Shown one piece after another: positions 16,601 to 23,943 of a DNA stretch of 30,787 bases (the stretch's first letter is position 1; the number at the start of each line of letters is the position of its first letter). The notes under the pieces were generated by a model, which saw only the letters and a list, made by a program, of their open reading frames with translations, did no database searches and had not been told where the DNA came from. The stretch comes from Sulfurimonas sp. (GTDB lineage: Bacteria; Campylobacterota; Campylobacteria; Campylobacterales; Sulfurimonadaceae): positions 1 to 30,787 of the forward strand of contig JAMORZ010000158.1 of NCBI GenBank assembly GCA_027063295.1. The letters run 5' to 3'. Position numbers and translations under genes: made by a program.

Positions 16601-16722
16601 GGGAGATCCTATGAAAATTAATGAGATAATAATAGCCTTTTTGAGCTTGAAAGTAAACCATGGATATAGCTTTAGAGATTTTTCGTTAAAATTTTACTTA
16701 CGAACTTTTCAAGGAACACTCA

Positions 16723-16966
16723 ATGCAGAAGTTTTACTTTTACTGTTGCTACTTTTTACACTGGATTGTCAGTCACAGCCTAAACCAGCATTTCTAAACT
16801 CTCAAGCCAACTCCCAAAGTGCTAAGGTAGATAAAGCTTTTGAAGAAGCAGAGAAACTCCGCCGTTGACACTAAGCCAAGATGGCAGATATGCACTCAGT
16901 GAAAGTGATGATGGCACTTTAAGATACTGGAATATATTTACAATCTTGATGAACAAAGAGTATTGA
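16723..16966 (+). pseudogene. Remnant of a second WD40 lipoprotein gene
   Basis: The piece has a perfect AAGGAA ribosome-binding site six bases before an ATG at 16723, but coding potential then changes frame twice. After a one-base loss within the T-rich start, a second frame reads LLLLLFTLDCQSQPKP and KVDKAFEEAEKLRR, ending at 16868. This parallels the lipobox and KVNQAFEDA segment of the large lipoprotein. A third frame from 16865 reads LTLSQDGRYALSESDDGTLR then YWNI, a single WD40 repeat, and stops at 16966. The middle of a full gene, roughly a thousand codons, has therefore been lost, joining the beginning directly to a repeat. The orientation is opposite to that of the intact gene. Confidence 0.75.
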
Positions 16967-16971
16967 TGCTT

Positions 16972-17814
16972 TTACAGAATTTGGAGTGCTTTTAAAACAT
17001 CATCTTTTCTGATATCTTCTCTGCCATTACCAAAGTGTGGTTTTTTCTGCATCATGCCAAAGTAGGGTGTATCTCCTCCGAGTTTGACACCAAGAGCTAG
17101 TGCCATTGCACTTATGGGGTGTCCTGCGTTTGGGCTTTGGTGTTTTTTGCCATCTTCATAAAACGCTAGTAGAGGTTTTTGTTTTGCTACAAACATTATC
17201 AGCACAGCTGTGAGCCTTGAGGGGATAAAGTTGAGTAGATCATCGAGTTTTGCTGCTGCTTTGCCAAACTTTTCATACTTCTCATTTCTATATCCCACCA
17301 TCGAATCAAGCGTGTTGATGGCTTTGTAGAGGATAATGCCAGGGAGTGAGAAAAACAAAAGGTAAAAAAGTGGAGCTACAACTCCATCACTGAGGTTTTC
17401 TGCATAGCTCTCTATGGCAGCTTTGTACACCTCGCTTTCGCTAAGATCTTTTGTGTCACGACTCACCAGCATCGCCACTGCTGCATTTTTATCTTCTGCA
17501 CTAAGGATCGAAGCGACACTATCTCTGAGCATATGGTGTGCAACAAACATAGAAGCTATAAATGAGCTGATGATGATAGCAACTGGAGTGTAGAGTGTAT
17601 CGAGGTAGAGTTGCAAAGCGATGGCAAAAAAGCCAACCATACCCACCACAAACACAACAAGCCAAACACCACGAAGCACTGAGTCTTTGTAAAACTTTCT
17701 CTCAAAAAACTCTATAAGCTCACCGATGAAGATAATAGGGTGTTTGATAAACGCAAACTCCCCAAAGATACGGTCAATGATGTAGGCAAAAAGTGTGATG
17801 AGAAGATTACTCAT
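16972..17814 (-). CDS. cbiB: Adenosylcobinamide-phosphate synthase
   Basis: A 280-residue membrane enzyme that attaches aminopropanol (or its phosphate) to adenosylcobyric acid. Family landmarks include DRIFGEFAFIKHPIIFIGELIEFFE at the N-terminus, the SRDTKDLSESEVYKAAIESYAENLSDGVVAPLFY core, the LDSMVGYRNEKYEKFGKAAAKLDDLLNFIPSRLTA block, and SPNAGHPISAMALALG near residue 225. Several transmembrane segments are evident. I prefer the ATG at 17814 over an upstream start because it has an AAGG site six bases away and overlaps the end of cbiP by 8 bases, an arrangement typical of coupled genes. It is the last gene of the minus-strand set that begins with the histidine kinase. Confidence 0.93.
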   Translation of the reverse strand: MSNLLITLFAYIIDRIFGEFAFIKHPIIFIGELIEFFERKFYKDSVLRGVWLVVFVVGMVGFFAIALQLYLDTLYTPVAIIISSFIASMFVAHHMLRDSVASILSAEDKNAAVAMLVSRDTKDLSESEVYKAAIESYAENLSDGVVAPLFYLLFFSLPGIILYKAINTLDSMVGYRNEKYEKFGKAAAKLDDLLNFIPSRLTAVLIMFVAKQKPLLAFYEDGKKHQSPNAGHPISAMALALGVKLGGDTPYFGMMQKKPHFGNGREDIRKDDVLKALQIL

Positions 17815-19195
17815 GAAGTGCCTTGATGATAGTTTGCATATCAATGTGTTTATCTATATGGGTTGTAAAATCCTCTATGCTTTTTGTTTTAAACACACTA
17901 AAATCATACCCCTTGTACTCTGCGTTTATTTCATGAAATATCTTATATCGCAGTGGATTGCTCTCAAAGATACCATGGAGAAATGTCCCAAAAAAGTTGC
18001 GTTTGTTTTTGGAGCGTTTTTTGGTTGTGCCGTTGTGTATCTCATACCCTTTACACATAACTCCCATCTGATTGTAACACCCTTTTTTAACGATCTTCTC
18101 TTTTTGAAACAGCACTTCCCCTTTGAGTCGCCCAAACCCTTTTACTTCTTGTGTTTTGCTCTCCACACTGTGTGGATCTAAGATCCTCTCAAACATCATC
18201 TCATACCCACCACAGATAGCTATCACTCTGTTTTCTTTGTTTGCAAGGTATGGCTCAAACCCTCTAGTTTTGAGCCACTCAAGATCATCTACCACCCTTT
18301 TTGTTCCTGGTATGATAATAAGATCACAACTTTGCATCTCTAAGGGGCTGGAGATAAAACGCAGCTCCAACTCAGCATCGTTGATAAGTGGCTCAAAGTC
18401 TGTAAAGTTAGAGATGTGGGGTAGTTTGATCACCCCAACGGTGATGATGGCATCTTGTGTGTTTTGGGTATAGCCCATCAGAGAAGCTGAGTCCTCAAAA
18501 CCAAGATTAAAAGGCAAATATGGAATCACACCAAGCACAGGGATCCCAAACTCTTTTTGGATAATCTCAACCCCCTCATCAAAAAGGCTCATATCCCCTT
18601 GAAACTTGTTGATGATAACACCGATAACATTTTTTTTGAGTTTTTTTGGCAAGAGGTTGTACACTCCCCAGATAGAAGCAAACACTCCACCTCGTTGTAT
18701 ATCCGCGACAAGTACTATCTTGGTGTCAAACTCTTTGGCTACATAGATGTTGGAGAGATCTTTCTCCATTAAGTTAAGCTCCACAGGGCTTCCAGCACCC
18801 TCAGCCACCACACACTCAAACTCACTTTGAAGCTTCTCAAACGCACGCTTTACCACAGGGCGAAGTTTTTTCATATTGCGATAGTAGCTCCAAACATCGC
18901 TGCTGCCGATACTCTTGCCGTTGATGATGATATGGGCTGCGTTTTTCCCTCCAGATTTGAGCAAGATGGGGTTAAAGAGTACAGAGGTCTCAAGAGCAAT
19001 CGCTTCAGCTGCAAACGCTTGAGGGATGGCTATCTCACCATGCTCTTTGTCGGTGACTACGGAGTTATTGGAGACATTTTGTGCTTTAAAAGGGGCGATG
19101 CGAATACCCCTTTTGTGAAGCAGATAGGTGATGGCAAATGCCAAAGTGGACTTTCCAGCATCGCTGCTTGTGCCAAAAATACTGAGTGAGTGCAT
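17807..19195 (-). CDS. cbiP: Cobyric acid synthase
   Basis: A 462-residue glutamine-dependent amidase (CobQ/CbiP) that converts adenosylcobyrinic acid a,c-diamide to adenosylcobyric acid in four ATP-driven steps. The N-terminal P-loop reads GTSSDAGKS (residues 8-16), followed by APFKAQNVSNNS. The Walker B-like region has AEGAGSPVELNL. The glutaminase domain carries its nucleophile in AICGGYEMM and its His in GTFLHGIFES. The length is slightly short for the family (usually about 480-500). It overlaps cbiB by 8 bases. The gap to the truncated regulator gene upstream is only 42 bases with a weak AAAGG site, so it may be read as part of the kinase operon. The symbol cobQ is equivalent. Confidence 0.94.
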   Translation of the reverse strand: MHSLSIFGTSSDAGKSTLAFAITYLLHKRGIRIAPFKAQNVSNNSVVTDKEHGEIAIPQAFAAEAIALETSVLFNPILLKSGGKNAAHIIINGKSIGSSDVWSYYRNMKKLRPVVKRAFEKLQSEFECVVAEGAGSPVELNLMEKDLSNIYVAKEFDTKIVLVADIQRGGVFASIWGVYNLLPKKLKKNVIGVIINKFQGDMSLFDEGVEIIQKEFGIPVLGVIPYLPFNLGFEDSASLMGYTQNTQDAIITVGVIKLPHISNFTDFEPLINDAELELRFISSPLEMQSCDLIIIPGTKRVVDDLEWLKTRGFEPYLANKENRVIAICGGYEMMFERILDPHSVESKTQEVKGFGRLKGEVLFQKEKIVKKGCYNQMGVMCKGYEIHNGTTKKRSKNKRNFFGTFLHGIFESNPLRYKIFHEINAEYKGYDFSVFKTKSIEDFTTHIDKHIDMQTIIKALHE

Positions 19196-19237
19196 AAGAA
19201 GTGCAAACCTTTTGAGATCTAAGATATCAAAAGTATA

Positions 19238-19690
19238 TCACATTTTGCGAAAATCTAGAGTATAGCCATATCCAAAGATATTTTTGATGATATTTCTTGG
19301 AAGCTTTCTTCTAAGTGTTTTGACAAGGGTTTTGAGTGTATCTTGTTTTGATTCTGTTGTTTCCCAAAGTGTAAGGCTAATCTGCTCATAACTAAAATCA
19401 CGATGAACACCAGAGAACAGCAGTGCCAAAAAAGCACGCTCTTTTTTTGTGAGGTGGATCTCTTTTTTATCATAGAAGATCTTTTGAGTTTCTTTGTTCC
19501 AGTAAAAGTTCTCATCAATTACAATAATATCTTTTTGTAACCTTTTATCACTTCTAATCTCTTCAAAGATTTTTTGCAAAGTTAGTTCAAGTTTTTGTTC
19601 TGGTATCGGTTTTGTAATATATTCATTGAGTTGCTCATAGAGTATATTTGTTAATCTTTTGTCCTGGGTTCTTATAGTTTGCATTGTCAT
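19238..19690 (-). CDS. Truncated response-regulator-like winged-helix protein
   Basis: A 150-residue protein made of the last third of a receiver domain joined to an OmpR-type winged helix. Residues 5-47 (TIRTQDKRLTNILYEQLNEYITKPIPEQKLELT) match the alpha4-beta5-alpha5 end of a receiver, keeping its conserved Lys (K27). The acidic pocket, phospho-accepting Asp and switch Thr/Ser are absent. Residues 57-148 form the DNA-binding domain (KEIHLTKKERAFLALLF, then TLKTLVKTLRRKLP and the GYGYTLDF wing). The ATG overlaps the stop of the histidine kinase gene (ATGA), so this short form is the natural translation unit, not a fragment with a missed start. It cannot be phosphorylated in the usual way. 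Confidence 0.8.
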   Translation of the reverse strand: MTMQTIRTQDKRLTNILYEQLNEYITKPIPEQKLELTLQKIFEEIRSDKRLQKDIIVIDENFYWNKETQKIFYDKKEIHLTKKERAFLALLFSGVHRDFSYEQISLTLWETTESKQDTLKTLVKTLRRKLPRNIIKNIFGYGYTLDFRKM

Positions 19691-21321
19691 ATTTTCTTCT
19701 CCTTAAGATAAATTTGAAAGAGTGCACCATTATTTGTGTTGGTAAGCTCAAGGCGAGCACCTTGTTTGTTGATAATCATTTGTGTCATATAAAGACCAAG
19801 CCCTGTTCCATTTTTTTGTGTTTTAGTTGAGAAGTAAGGATCAAAGATCTTCTCTTGAATAGCTTCATCAATACCACCTCCTGTGTCTTGAATGCTAAGT
19901 ATGATCATCTTAGTATCTTTTTTTAAGTTGAGTATGATCTGTTTGCTTGATGGGTTTGTTTCATTGAGAGCATCTCTGGCATTGTTTGTAATGTTTAAGA
20001 TAGCTTGTCCCAATTCACTTGGATACCCGAGTGTGTAGAGTGATTCTTGTGCATGAAATGAGATCTCAACACCATCTTTTTCGTAGATATCTGCAACAAT
20101 GTTAAGGATCGACTCTACAACATCGTTGATACAAAACAGCTCCTCTTCTTGTTTTGGTGTAAAAAAGTTTTTAAAGTCATCTATGGTTTGAGACATCTGT
20201 GTGATAAGCTCTTTTGATGTGTTTTTAAAATACTCCATACTCTCTGTATCGAGCTTTCCTTTTGTGTACTTTGCTACAAGAAGTTGGTTGGAGAGTGTAA
20301 GAGCATTGAGTGGTTGTCTCCATTGATGGGCAATCATACTTATCATCTCCCCCATCTGTGCCAAACGGCTTTGTTGGATGAGAAGGAGTTGTTGGTTTTG
20401 GTTCTTTTCTATCTCCTGAGCGATAATCTTTTTGAGTTCATCCTCACTACGTTTTTTCTCTTCAAGGCGGATACCTACAATAAAGCTAGCCAAGATGTGA
20501 GCAAGTACAAACAGATTGTAGTTTATGATGTTGTCAAGGGTTGATTTGAGATGGAAAATCCCTAAGTTGTTATACACAGCATAAGAGATGGTCATGGCGA
20601 TAAGAACATTGATAGCACTTCCATAAAGCATCCCTTTTTGTGAGACTATAAGAACAAGAACAGAAAGGGAGATACTCAGCAGTAGCAAAACATTTGTGAT
20701 GGCAAAATGGATCTCTAAAATGTAGAGAAACAGAGCAAAACCAAATGGGTAGAGGATATACTCTAAAAGGTTGATATTTTTATAGTTTTGTAAAAAAAGT
20801 AGCACAAAAGGTGTGATGAGAAGTTGCCCCATAACATTTCCAAACCACCACGAAAAGATAGAAAATCCTAACTCATCAGCTCCAACAAGTGTATGGGAAT
20901 AAAGAACTATATGTGCCATAGAAGAGCTAAAAGGTTGCAAGATAAGTGCAACAACACTGATAAAGAGTGTTAAGTCTTTAAAGTGTGTAAAGCCGAGATC
21001 AAATTTAAGTGTTTGGAAGATTCTAAGTGCTATAAGTGCTTCAAAGGAGTTAATAGCAGCGATCTCTGCTGATGCAAGTGCACCAATATCGTTGGAGTAC
21101 GCAAGAAGAAATTGACCCAAAAAGATACCTGGCCACACAGAGCGACCGAAAAAAAGTATAAATGCAAGAGCAAACCCTTCAGATGCAAAAACCCCAACAT
21201 TGACGATTTTGTGACCAGAAAAGACATCAAGACTGATCGCACCCGTAGTGTAGTACAAAAATGCAAGAAGTAAAACAATGCTAAAATATGTAGTTTTGTT
21301 TTGTAGATCTATTATATTCAC
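19687..21321 (-). CDS. MASE1-type membrane histidine kinase
   Basis: A 544-residue sensor kinase. Residues 10-290 form about eight to ten membrane segments of the MASE1 type (NVGVFASEGFALAFILFFGRSVWPGIFLGQ is the tell-tale start). A short coiled coil follows, then the H-box AHQWRQPLNAL with His332. The catalytic domain has the N-box NNARDAL, DTGGGID, and GTGLGLYMTQ. MASE1 domains are thought to sense small signals at or in the membrane. The ligand is unknown. The GTG start at 21321 has a GAGG site. The gene is co-translated with a receiver-less regulator and faces a complete response regulator, its most likely phosphotransfer partner. Confidence 0.92.
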   Translation of the reverse strand: MNIIDLQNKTTYFSIVLLLAFLYYTTGAISLDVFSGHKIVNVGVFASEGFALAFILFFGRSVWPGIFLGQFLLAYSNDIGALASAEIAAINSFEALIALRIFQTLKFDLGFTHFKDLTLFISVVALILQPFSSSMAHIVLYSHTLVGADELGFSIFSWWFGNVMGQLLITPFVLLFLQNYKNINLLEYILYPFGFALFLYILEIHFAITNVLLLLSISLSVLVLIVSQKGMLYGSAINVLIAMTISYAVYNNLGIFHLKSTLDNIINYNLFVLAHILASFIVGIRLEEKKRSEDELKKIIAQEIEKNQNQQLLLIQQSRLAQMGEMISMIAHQWRQPLNALTLSNQLLVAKYTKGKLDTESMEYFKNTSKELITQMSQTIDDFKNFFTPKQEEELFCINDVVESILNIVADIYEKDGVEISFHAQESLYTLGYPSELGQAILNITNNARDALNETNPSSKQIILNLKKDTKMIILSIQDTGGGIDEAIQEKIFDPYFSTKTQKNGTGLGLYMTQMIINKQGARLELTNTNNGALFQIYLKEKKI

Positions 21322-21378
21322 TTTTACCTCACTTTCGTGATGGAAGTATATAATGCAATTCTAAGCAGATTTACACTA

Positions 21379-21396
21379 AAATCTGTTAAATCTGTT
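21379..21396. promoter_or_regulatory. Tandem 9-bp repeat, candidate response-regulator site
   Basis: Two exact copies of AAATCTGTT stand head to tail in the 91-base gap between the divergent kinase and regulator genes. A reversed AGATTT occurs 10 bases further upstream. OmpR-family regulators usually bind direct repeats, so this may be an autoregulatory site. A TATAAT box (plus, 21350-21355) lies upstream. Confidence 0.4.
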
Positions 21397-21412
21397 ATTT
21401 GGTGGTATTTAT

Positions 21413-22075
21413 ATGGAACACATCTCCCTTTTGGTTGTTGAAGATGACGAGCTTGCAGCGGAGATAATGGAGAGTTATTTTGTTGATTGTGGATTTCAAG
21501 TATCAACGGTATTTACGGCAACTGATGGATATGCACATATCAAAAACAACTCGTATGATGTTATGGTTTTAGATATCAACTTACCAGATTTTAATGGTTT
21601 TGAACTATTAAAAAATGTGAGAAAATATACATCTGTTCCGATTATTATCACAAGTGCTTACAGCGATACAAAAATAAAAGTTTCTGCATTTAAATTTGGT
21701 GCAAATGATTATATGGTCAAGCCTCTTGATCTTGAGGAGTTGGAAGCTCGCATCTGGGTACAGCTTGGAAAAGCAAGTGAGATGGATGTATCTAAAGAGA
21801 AAGAGAAAGTATTTGAGATAAAAGGTTCTACGATCTTTTTTAAAGGGGAGTCGTTGGAACTTACCACCATCGAGTATGAGATACTCTCTATGCTCATTGA
21901 GCATAAAAGTCAAACACTCTCTCGTGAAACACTTGTTCACTCCCTCTCATCTCTCTCATCACACCGCTCTTTGGATAACCACATTAAAAACATAAGAAAA
22001 AAGATAGGTGACAATGGCAATCAAGCCACCTACCTAAAAACAGAGTATGGAGTAGGATATAAACTTATCTACTAA
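21413..22075 (+). CDS. OmpR-family response regulator
   Basis: A 220-residue regulator with an intact receiver (acidic pair D11/D12, phospho-accepting D54 in VLDINLPDFNG, conserved K103 in YMVKPLDL) and a C-terminal winged helix (residues 125-220, ending YLKTEYGVGYKLIY). It is complete in every key residue, unlike the truncated regulator encoded downstream of the kinase. It is transcribed divergently from the MASE1 kinase gene, with the tandem AAATCTGTT repeat between them, so it is the probable partner of that kinase. The targets are unknown, and the adjacent cobalamin genes are candidates. Its 3' end overlaps the end of the convergent cobD gene by 11 bases. Confidence 0.92.
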   Translation: MEHISLLVVEDDELAAEIMESYFVDCGFQVSTVFTATDGYAHIKNNSYDVMVLDINLPDFNGFELLKNVRKYTSVPIIITSAYSDTKIKVSAFKFGANDYMVKPLDLEELEARIWVQLGKASEMDVSKEKEKVFEIKGSTIFFKGESLELTTIEYEILSMLIEHKSQTLSRETLVHSLSSLSSHRSLDNHIKNIRKKIGDNGNQATYLKTEYGVGYKLIY

Positions 22076-23069
22076 AAAGCTCAAGAGTCTTTTGTAGCTC
22101 TTTGTGTGCATTTTTATCTTTGATGGCAAAACGCAGCCAGTTTTCACTAAGATAGTCAAAGCTCTCACAACTTCTAACTAAAATCTTATGTGTAAGGAGA
22201 TGCTCAAAGAGCTCTTTTCCTCTTGGGTTATAGCAGAGGATAAAGTTTGCATCGCTTGGAACAATCTCATCAAAATGCCCACACTCTTCTAAAATCTTTT
22301 GCAGCTCCTCTTTTTGCTCTTTGTGCAGTTTGCGTGAGTATTCTTTAAATGTAGTATCGTTTAGTCGTTGTTCTAAAAATGTAACATCGAGTGAGGAGAT
22401 GTTCCAAAGCTCTTTTGAGAGCTTTTCTATACTTTTTTTATGTGCAAAAACAGCTCCAACTCTCACCCCAGCACAGGAGTAGAACTTGGAAAAAGATTGG
22501 ATAATATAGAGTTTTTTGTAGTTTTGTATCTCATTTCTGTAAGATTTGAGTGCTTCAAACTCTAAAAAACTCTCATCTAATATGATAGTGCATTTACGTT
22601 TCATCCACATTTTGAGGAGTGCATCAAGGTTGTAATGCTCCCCCTCTGGAGTAGAAGGGTTGACAAACACAACGATGGAGTTTTTGCTTGGTGGATTTTC
22701 TATATCATCGATACGATTGATCTTGCTTACAAACTTTTTGGCACGAAATGCAGCTTTTTGGTACTCCCCATACAGAGGTGCATAGAGGTAGACTTTTTTT
22801 GGTTTGAGTTGAGAAAAAAGTGCATAGATGGCAGCAGTAGCACCGTTGTAAAGAGCTATCTGTGATGGTTTTATCTCATAGTTGTTGGCTATGGCAGTTT
22901 TGAGTGAAGCATACGAGCTATCTGCATAACGCTCGATATGGTGTGAAGCAGTATCGAGCTGCATGGATGGTTGATAGAGGTTGATGTTGGAAGAGAAGTC
23001 TATCATCTGCTCTGGTTTGCACCCTGCAAGTTTTGCATAGGTGTAGATATCTGCACCGTGAGTCATCAT
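22065..23069 (-). CDS. cobD: L-threonine (or L-serine) O-3-phosphate decarboxylase, CobD type
   Basis: A 334-residue PLP enzyme of the histidinol-phosphate aminotransferase fold. The opening THGADIYTYAKLAG followed by IDFSSNINLYQP is diagnostic of CobD/CobC. The PLP lysine is K195 in SFSKFYSCAGVRVG, and FVNPSTPEG and ILDESFLEF match the cofactor-binding region. It supplies aminopropanol phosphate for CbiB. The Sulfurospirillum multivorans relative uses L-serine phosphate to make norcobamides, so either substrate is possible. The ATG at 23069 overlaps the stop of the antitoxin-like gene (ATGA) behind a GGAGG site. A second ATG follows at once at 23066. Confidence 0.88.
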   Translation of the reverse strand: MMTHGADIYTYAKLAGCKPEQMIDFSSNINLYQPSMQLDTASHHIERYADSSYASLKTAIANNYEIKPSQIALYNGATAAIYALFSQLKPKKVYLYAPLYGEYQKAAFRAKKFVSKINRIDDIENPPSKNSIVVFVNPSTPEGEHYNLDALLKMWMKRKCTIILDESFLEFEALKSYRNEIQNYKKLYIIQSFSKFYSCAGVRVGAVFAHKKSIEKLSKELWNISSLDVTFLEQRLNDTTFKEYSRKLHKEQKEELQKILEECGHFDEIVPSDANFILCYNPRGKELFEHLLTHKILVRSCESFDYLSENWLRFAIKDKNAHKELQKTLELFSR

Positions 23070-23272
23070 ACCTCCACATCCTCCCAAAACTCATCAAAGC
23101 TGAGGTTTGTCATGGCATTTTCATTTTCAAGATTTCGCTCAAGCAAAGCTTTTTGCTGCTCCTCAAAGTAAAGCTCAAGTGCTTCGTTGATCATCTCAGA
23201 GGGAGTCTTTTTGAGTATCTCACCAAAAGTTTCTATATTTTGCATATTGTAGTCGTTTATTGTTATTTGCAT
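23066..23272 (-). CDS. Orphan antitoxin-like small protein (ribbon-helix-helix-like)
   Basis: A 68-residue acidic protein whose start (MQITINDYNMQNIETFGEILKK) and following helix (TPSEMINEALELYFEEQQKALLERN) have the beta-helix-helix layout of RHH antitoxins, with an acidic tail (FDEFWEDVEV) of the kind that usually binds a toxin. No toxin follows. The next gene is cobD, whose start overlaps its stop. A TAAAAT box (23283-23278) ends five bases before the ATG and no ribosome-binding site is visible, so it is probably leaderless. It is unlike the MazE-type protein on the other side of the gap in sequence. The antitoxin assignment is tentative. Confidence 0.55.
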   Translation of the reverse strand: MQITINDYNMQNIETFGEILKKTPSEMINEALELYFEEQQKALLERNLENENAMTNLSFDEFWEDVEV

Positions 23273-23354
23273 AAGGTATTTTAGCGAAAATTTTTAGTAT
23301 GTTTTAAAAAAATAGTACCCAAATGTGTTTATCTCGTATTAAAATGATATGATA

Positions 23355-23367
23355 TAATACTGTATTA
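23355..23367. promoter_or_regulatory. Palindrome overlapping the mazEF promoter
   Basis: TAATAC-T-GTATTA is a perfect 13-base palindrome that overlaps the TATAAT box (23353-23358) of the toxin-antitoxin pair. Antitoxins of the RHH class repress their own promoter through such sites, so it is a likely operator. This is inferred from position and symmetry. Confidence 0.5.
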
Positions 23368-23387
23368 CAAACTACAAAGGTTGGGAT

Positions 23388-23615
23388 ATGGTTGCTACAG
23401 TAAGACTTAATAGTGAACTCGAAGAGGTACTCAATTCTGTTGCCAAGAGATTTCACAAAAAAAAGAGCGATGTAATACGTGAGGCGATTGTATTTTATGC
23501 TGAGAGTTTGGAGAAAAACAAACAAAGCAGAATGCAAAAAGCGATGCAAAAAACTATGAAGAGTGATTATGCAGAGTATGTGGAGTTAGAGGGGAGCTTA
23601 GATGATGCACTCTAG
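23388..23615 (+). CDS. RHH antitoxin of a MazEF-type pair
   Basis: A 75-residue ribbon-helix-helix protein: the strand VATVRLNSELEEVLNSVAKRF, the turn HKKKSDVIREAIVFYAESL, then a charged C-terminal tail ending VELEGSLDDAL that would cover the toxin. The start has an AAGG/GGG site, and the last 14 bases overlap the toxin gene, the normal order for a type II module. The combination of an RHH antitoxin with a MazF-fold toxin is known in many bacteria. The upstream palindrome is its probable binding site. Confidence 0.85.
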   Translation: MVATVRLNSELEEVLNSVAKRFHKKKSDVIREAIVFYAESLEKNKQSRMQKAMQKTMKSDYAEYVELEGSLDDAL

Positions 23616-23943
23616 GGGTGATATTATTTTAGTTAACTTCAACCCTATAAAAAAGAGTAATGAAGTGGGCAAGATTCGTCCTGCTTTAGTACTGCAAAAT
23701 GATGAGCTTAACAAAGGTGGCTACAAAACAACAGTTGTTCTGCCTCTAAGCTCCCAACTCATCGATGATGCAGAGCCACTCCGCTATAGAGTAAAAGCTC
23801 AGCAAAACCTTCTAAAAGACTCAGATATACTTATAGCTCATATCCGTTCGGTAGATAACAGCAGAATTATCAAAAAACTAGCAACACTCTCAGATAAAGA
23901 GGTGCAGAAAATCAAAAACCTACTTGATGAGGTGCTTACTTAG
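23602..23943 (+). CDS. MazF/PemK-family toxin endoribonuclease
   Basis: A 113-residue toxin. The RGDIILVNFNPIKKSNEVGKIRPALVLQND start is the classic MazF beta-barrel with its conserved Arg and the K-x-RPALV strand. VVLPLSSQ and SDILIAHIRSVDNSRI match the later strands carrying catalytic residues. It should cut mRNA at short sequence motifs when freed from its antitoxin. A GGGGAG site lies upstream and two ATGs (23602, 23605) are equally possible. Its end overlaps the convergent kinase gene by 24 bases. Confidence 0.9.
   Translation: MMHSRGDIILVNFNPIKKSNEVGKIRPALVLQNDELNKGGYKTTVVLPLSSQLIDDAEPLRYRVKAQQNLLKDSDILIAHIRSVDNSRIIKKLATLSDKEVQKIKNLLDEVLT

Noticed and set aside
16500..16868. A 122-residue plus-strand protein beginning inside the lipoprotein gene
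   Set aside because: Its first part is antisense to the large lipoprotein, and its second part is one frame of the WD40 remnant. The real start signal is at 16723.
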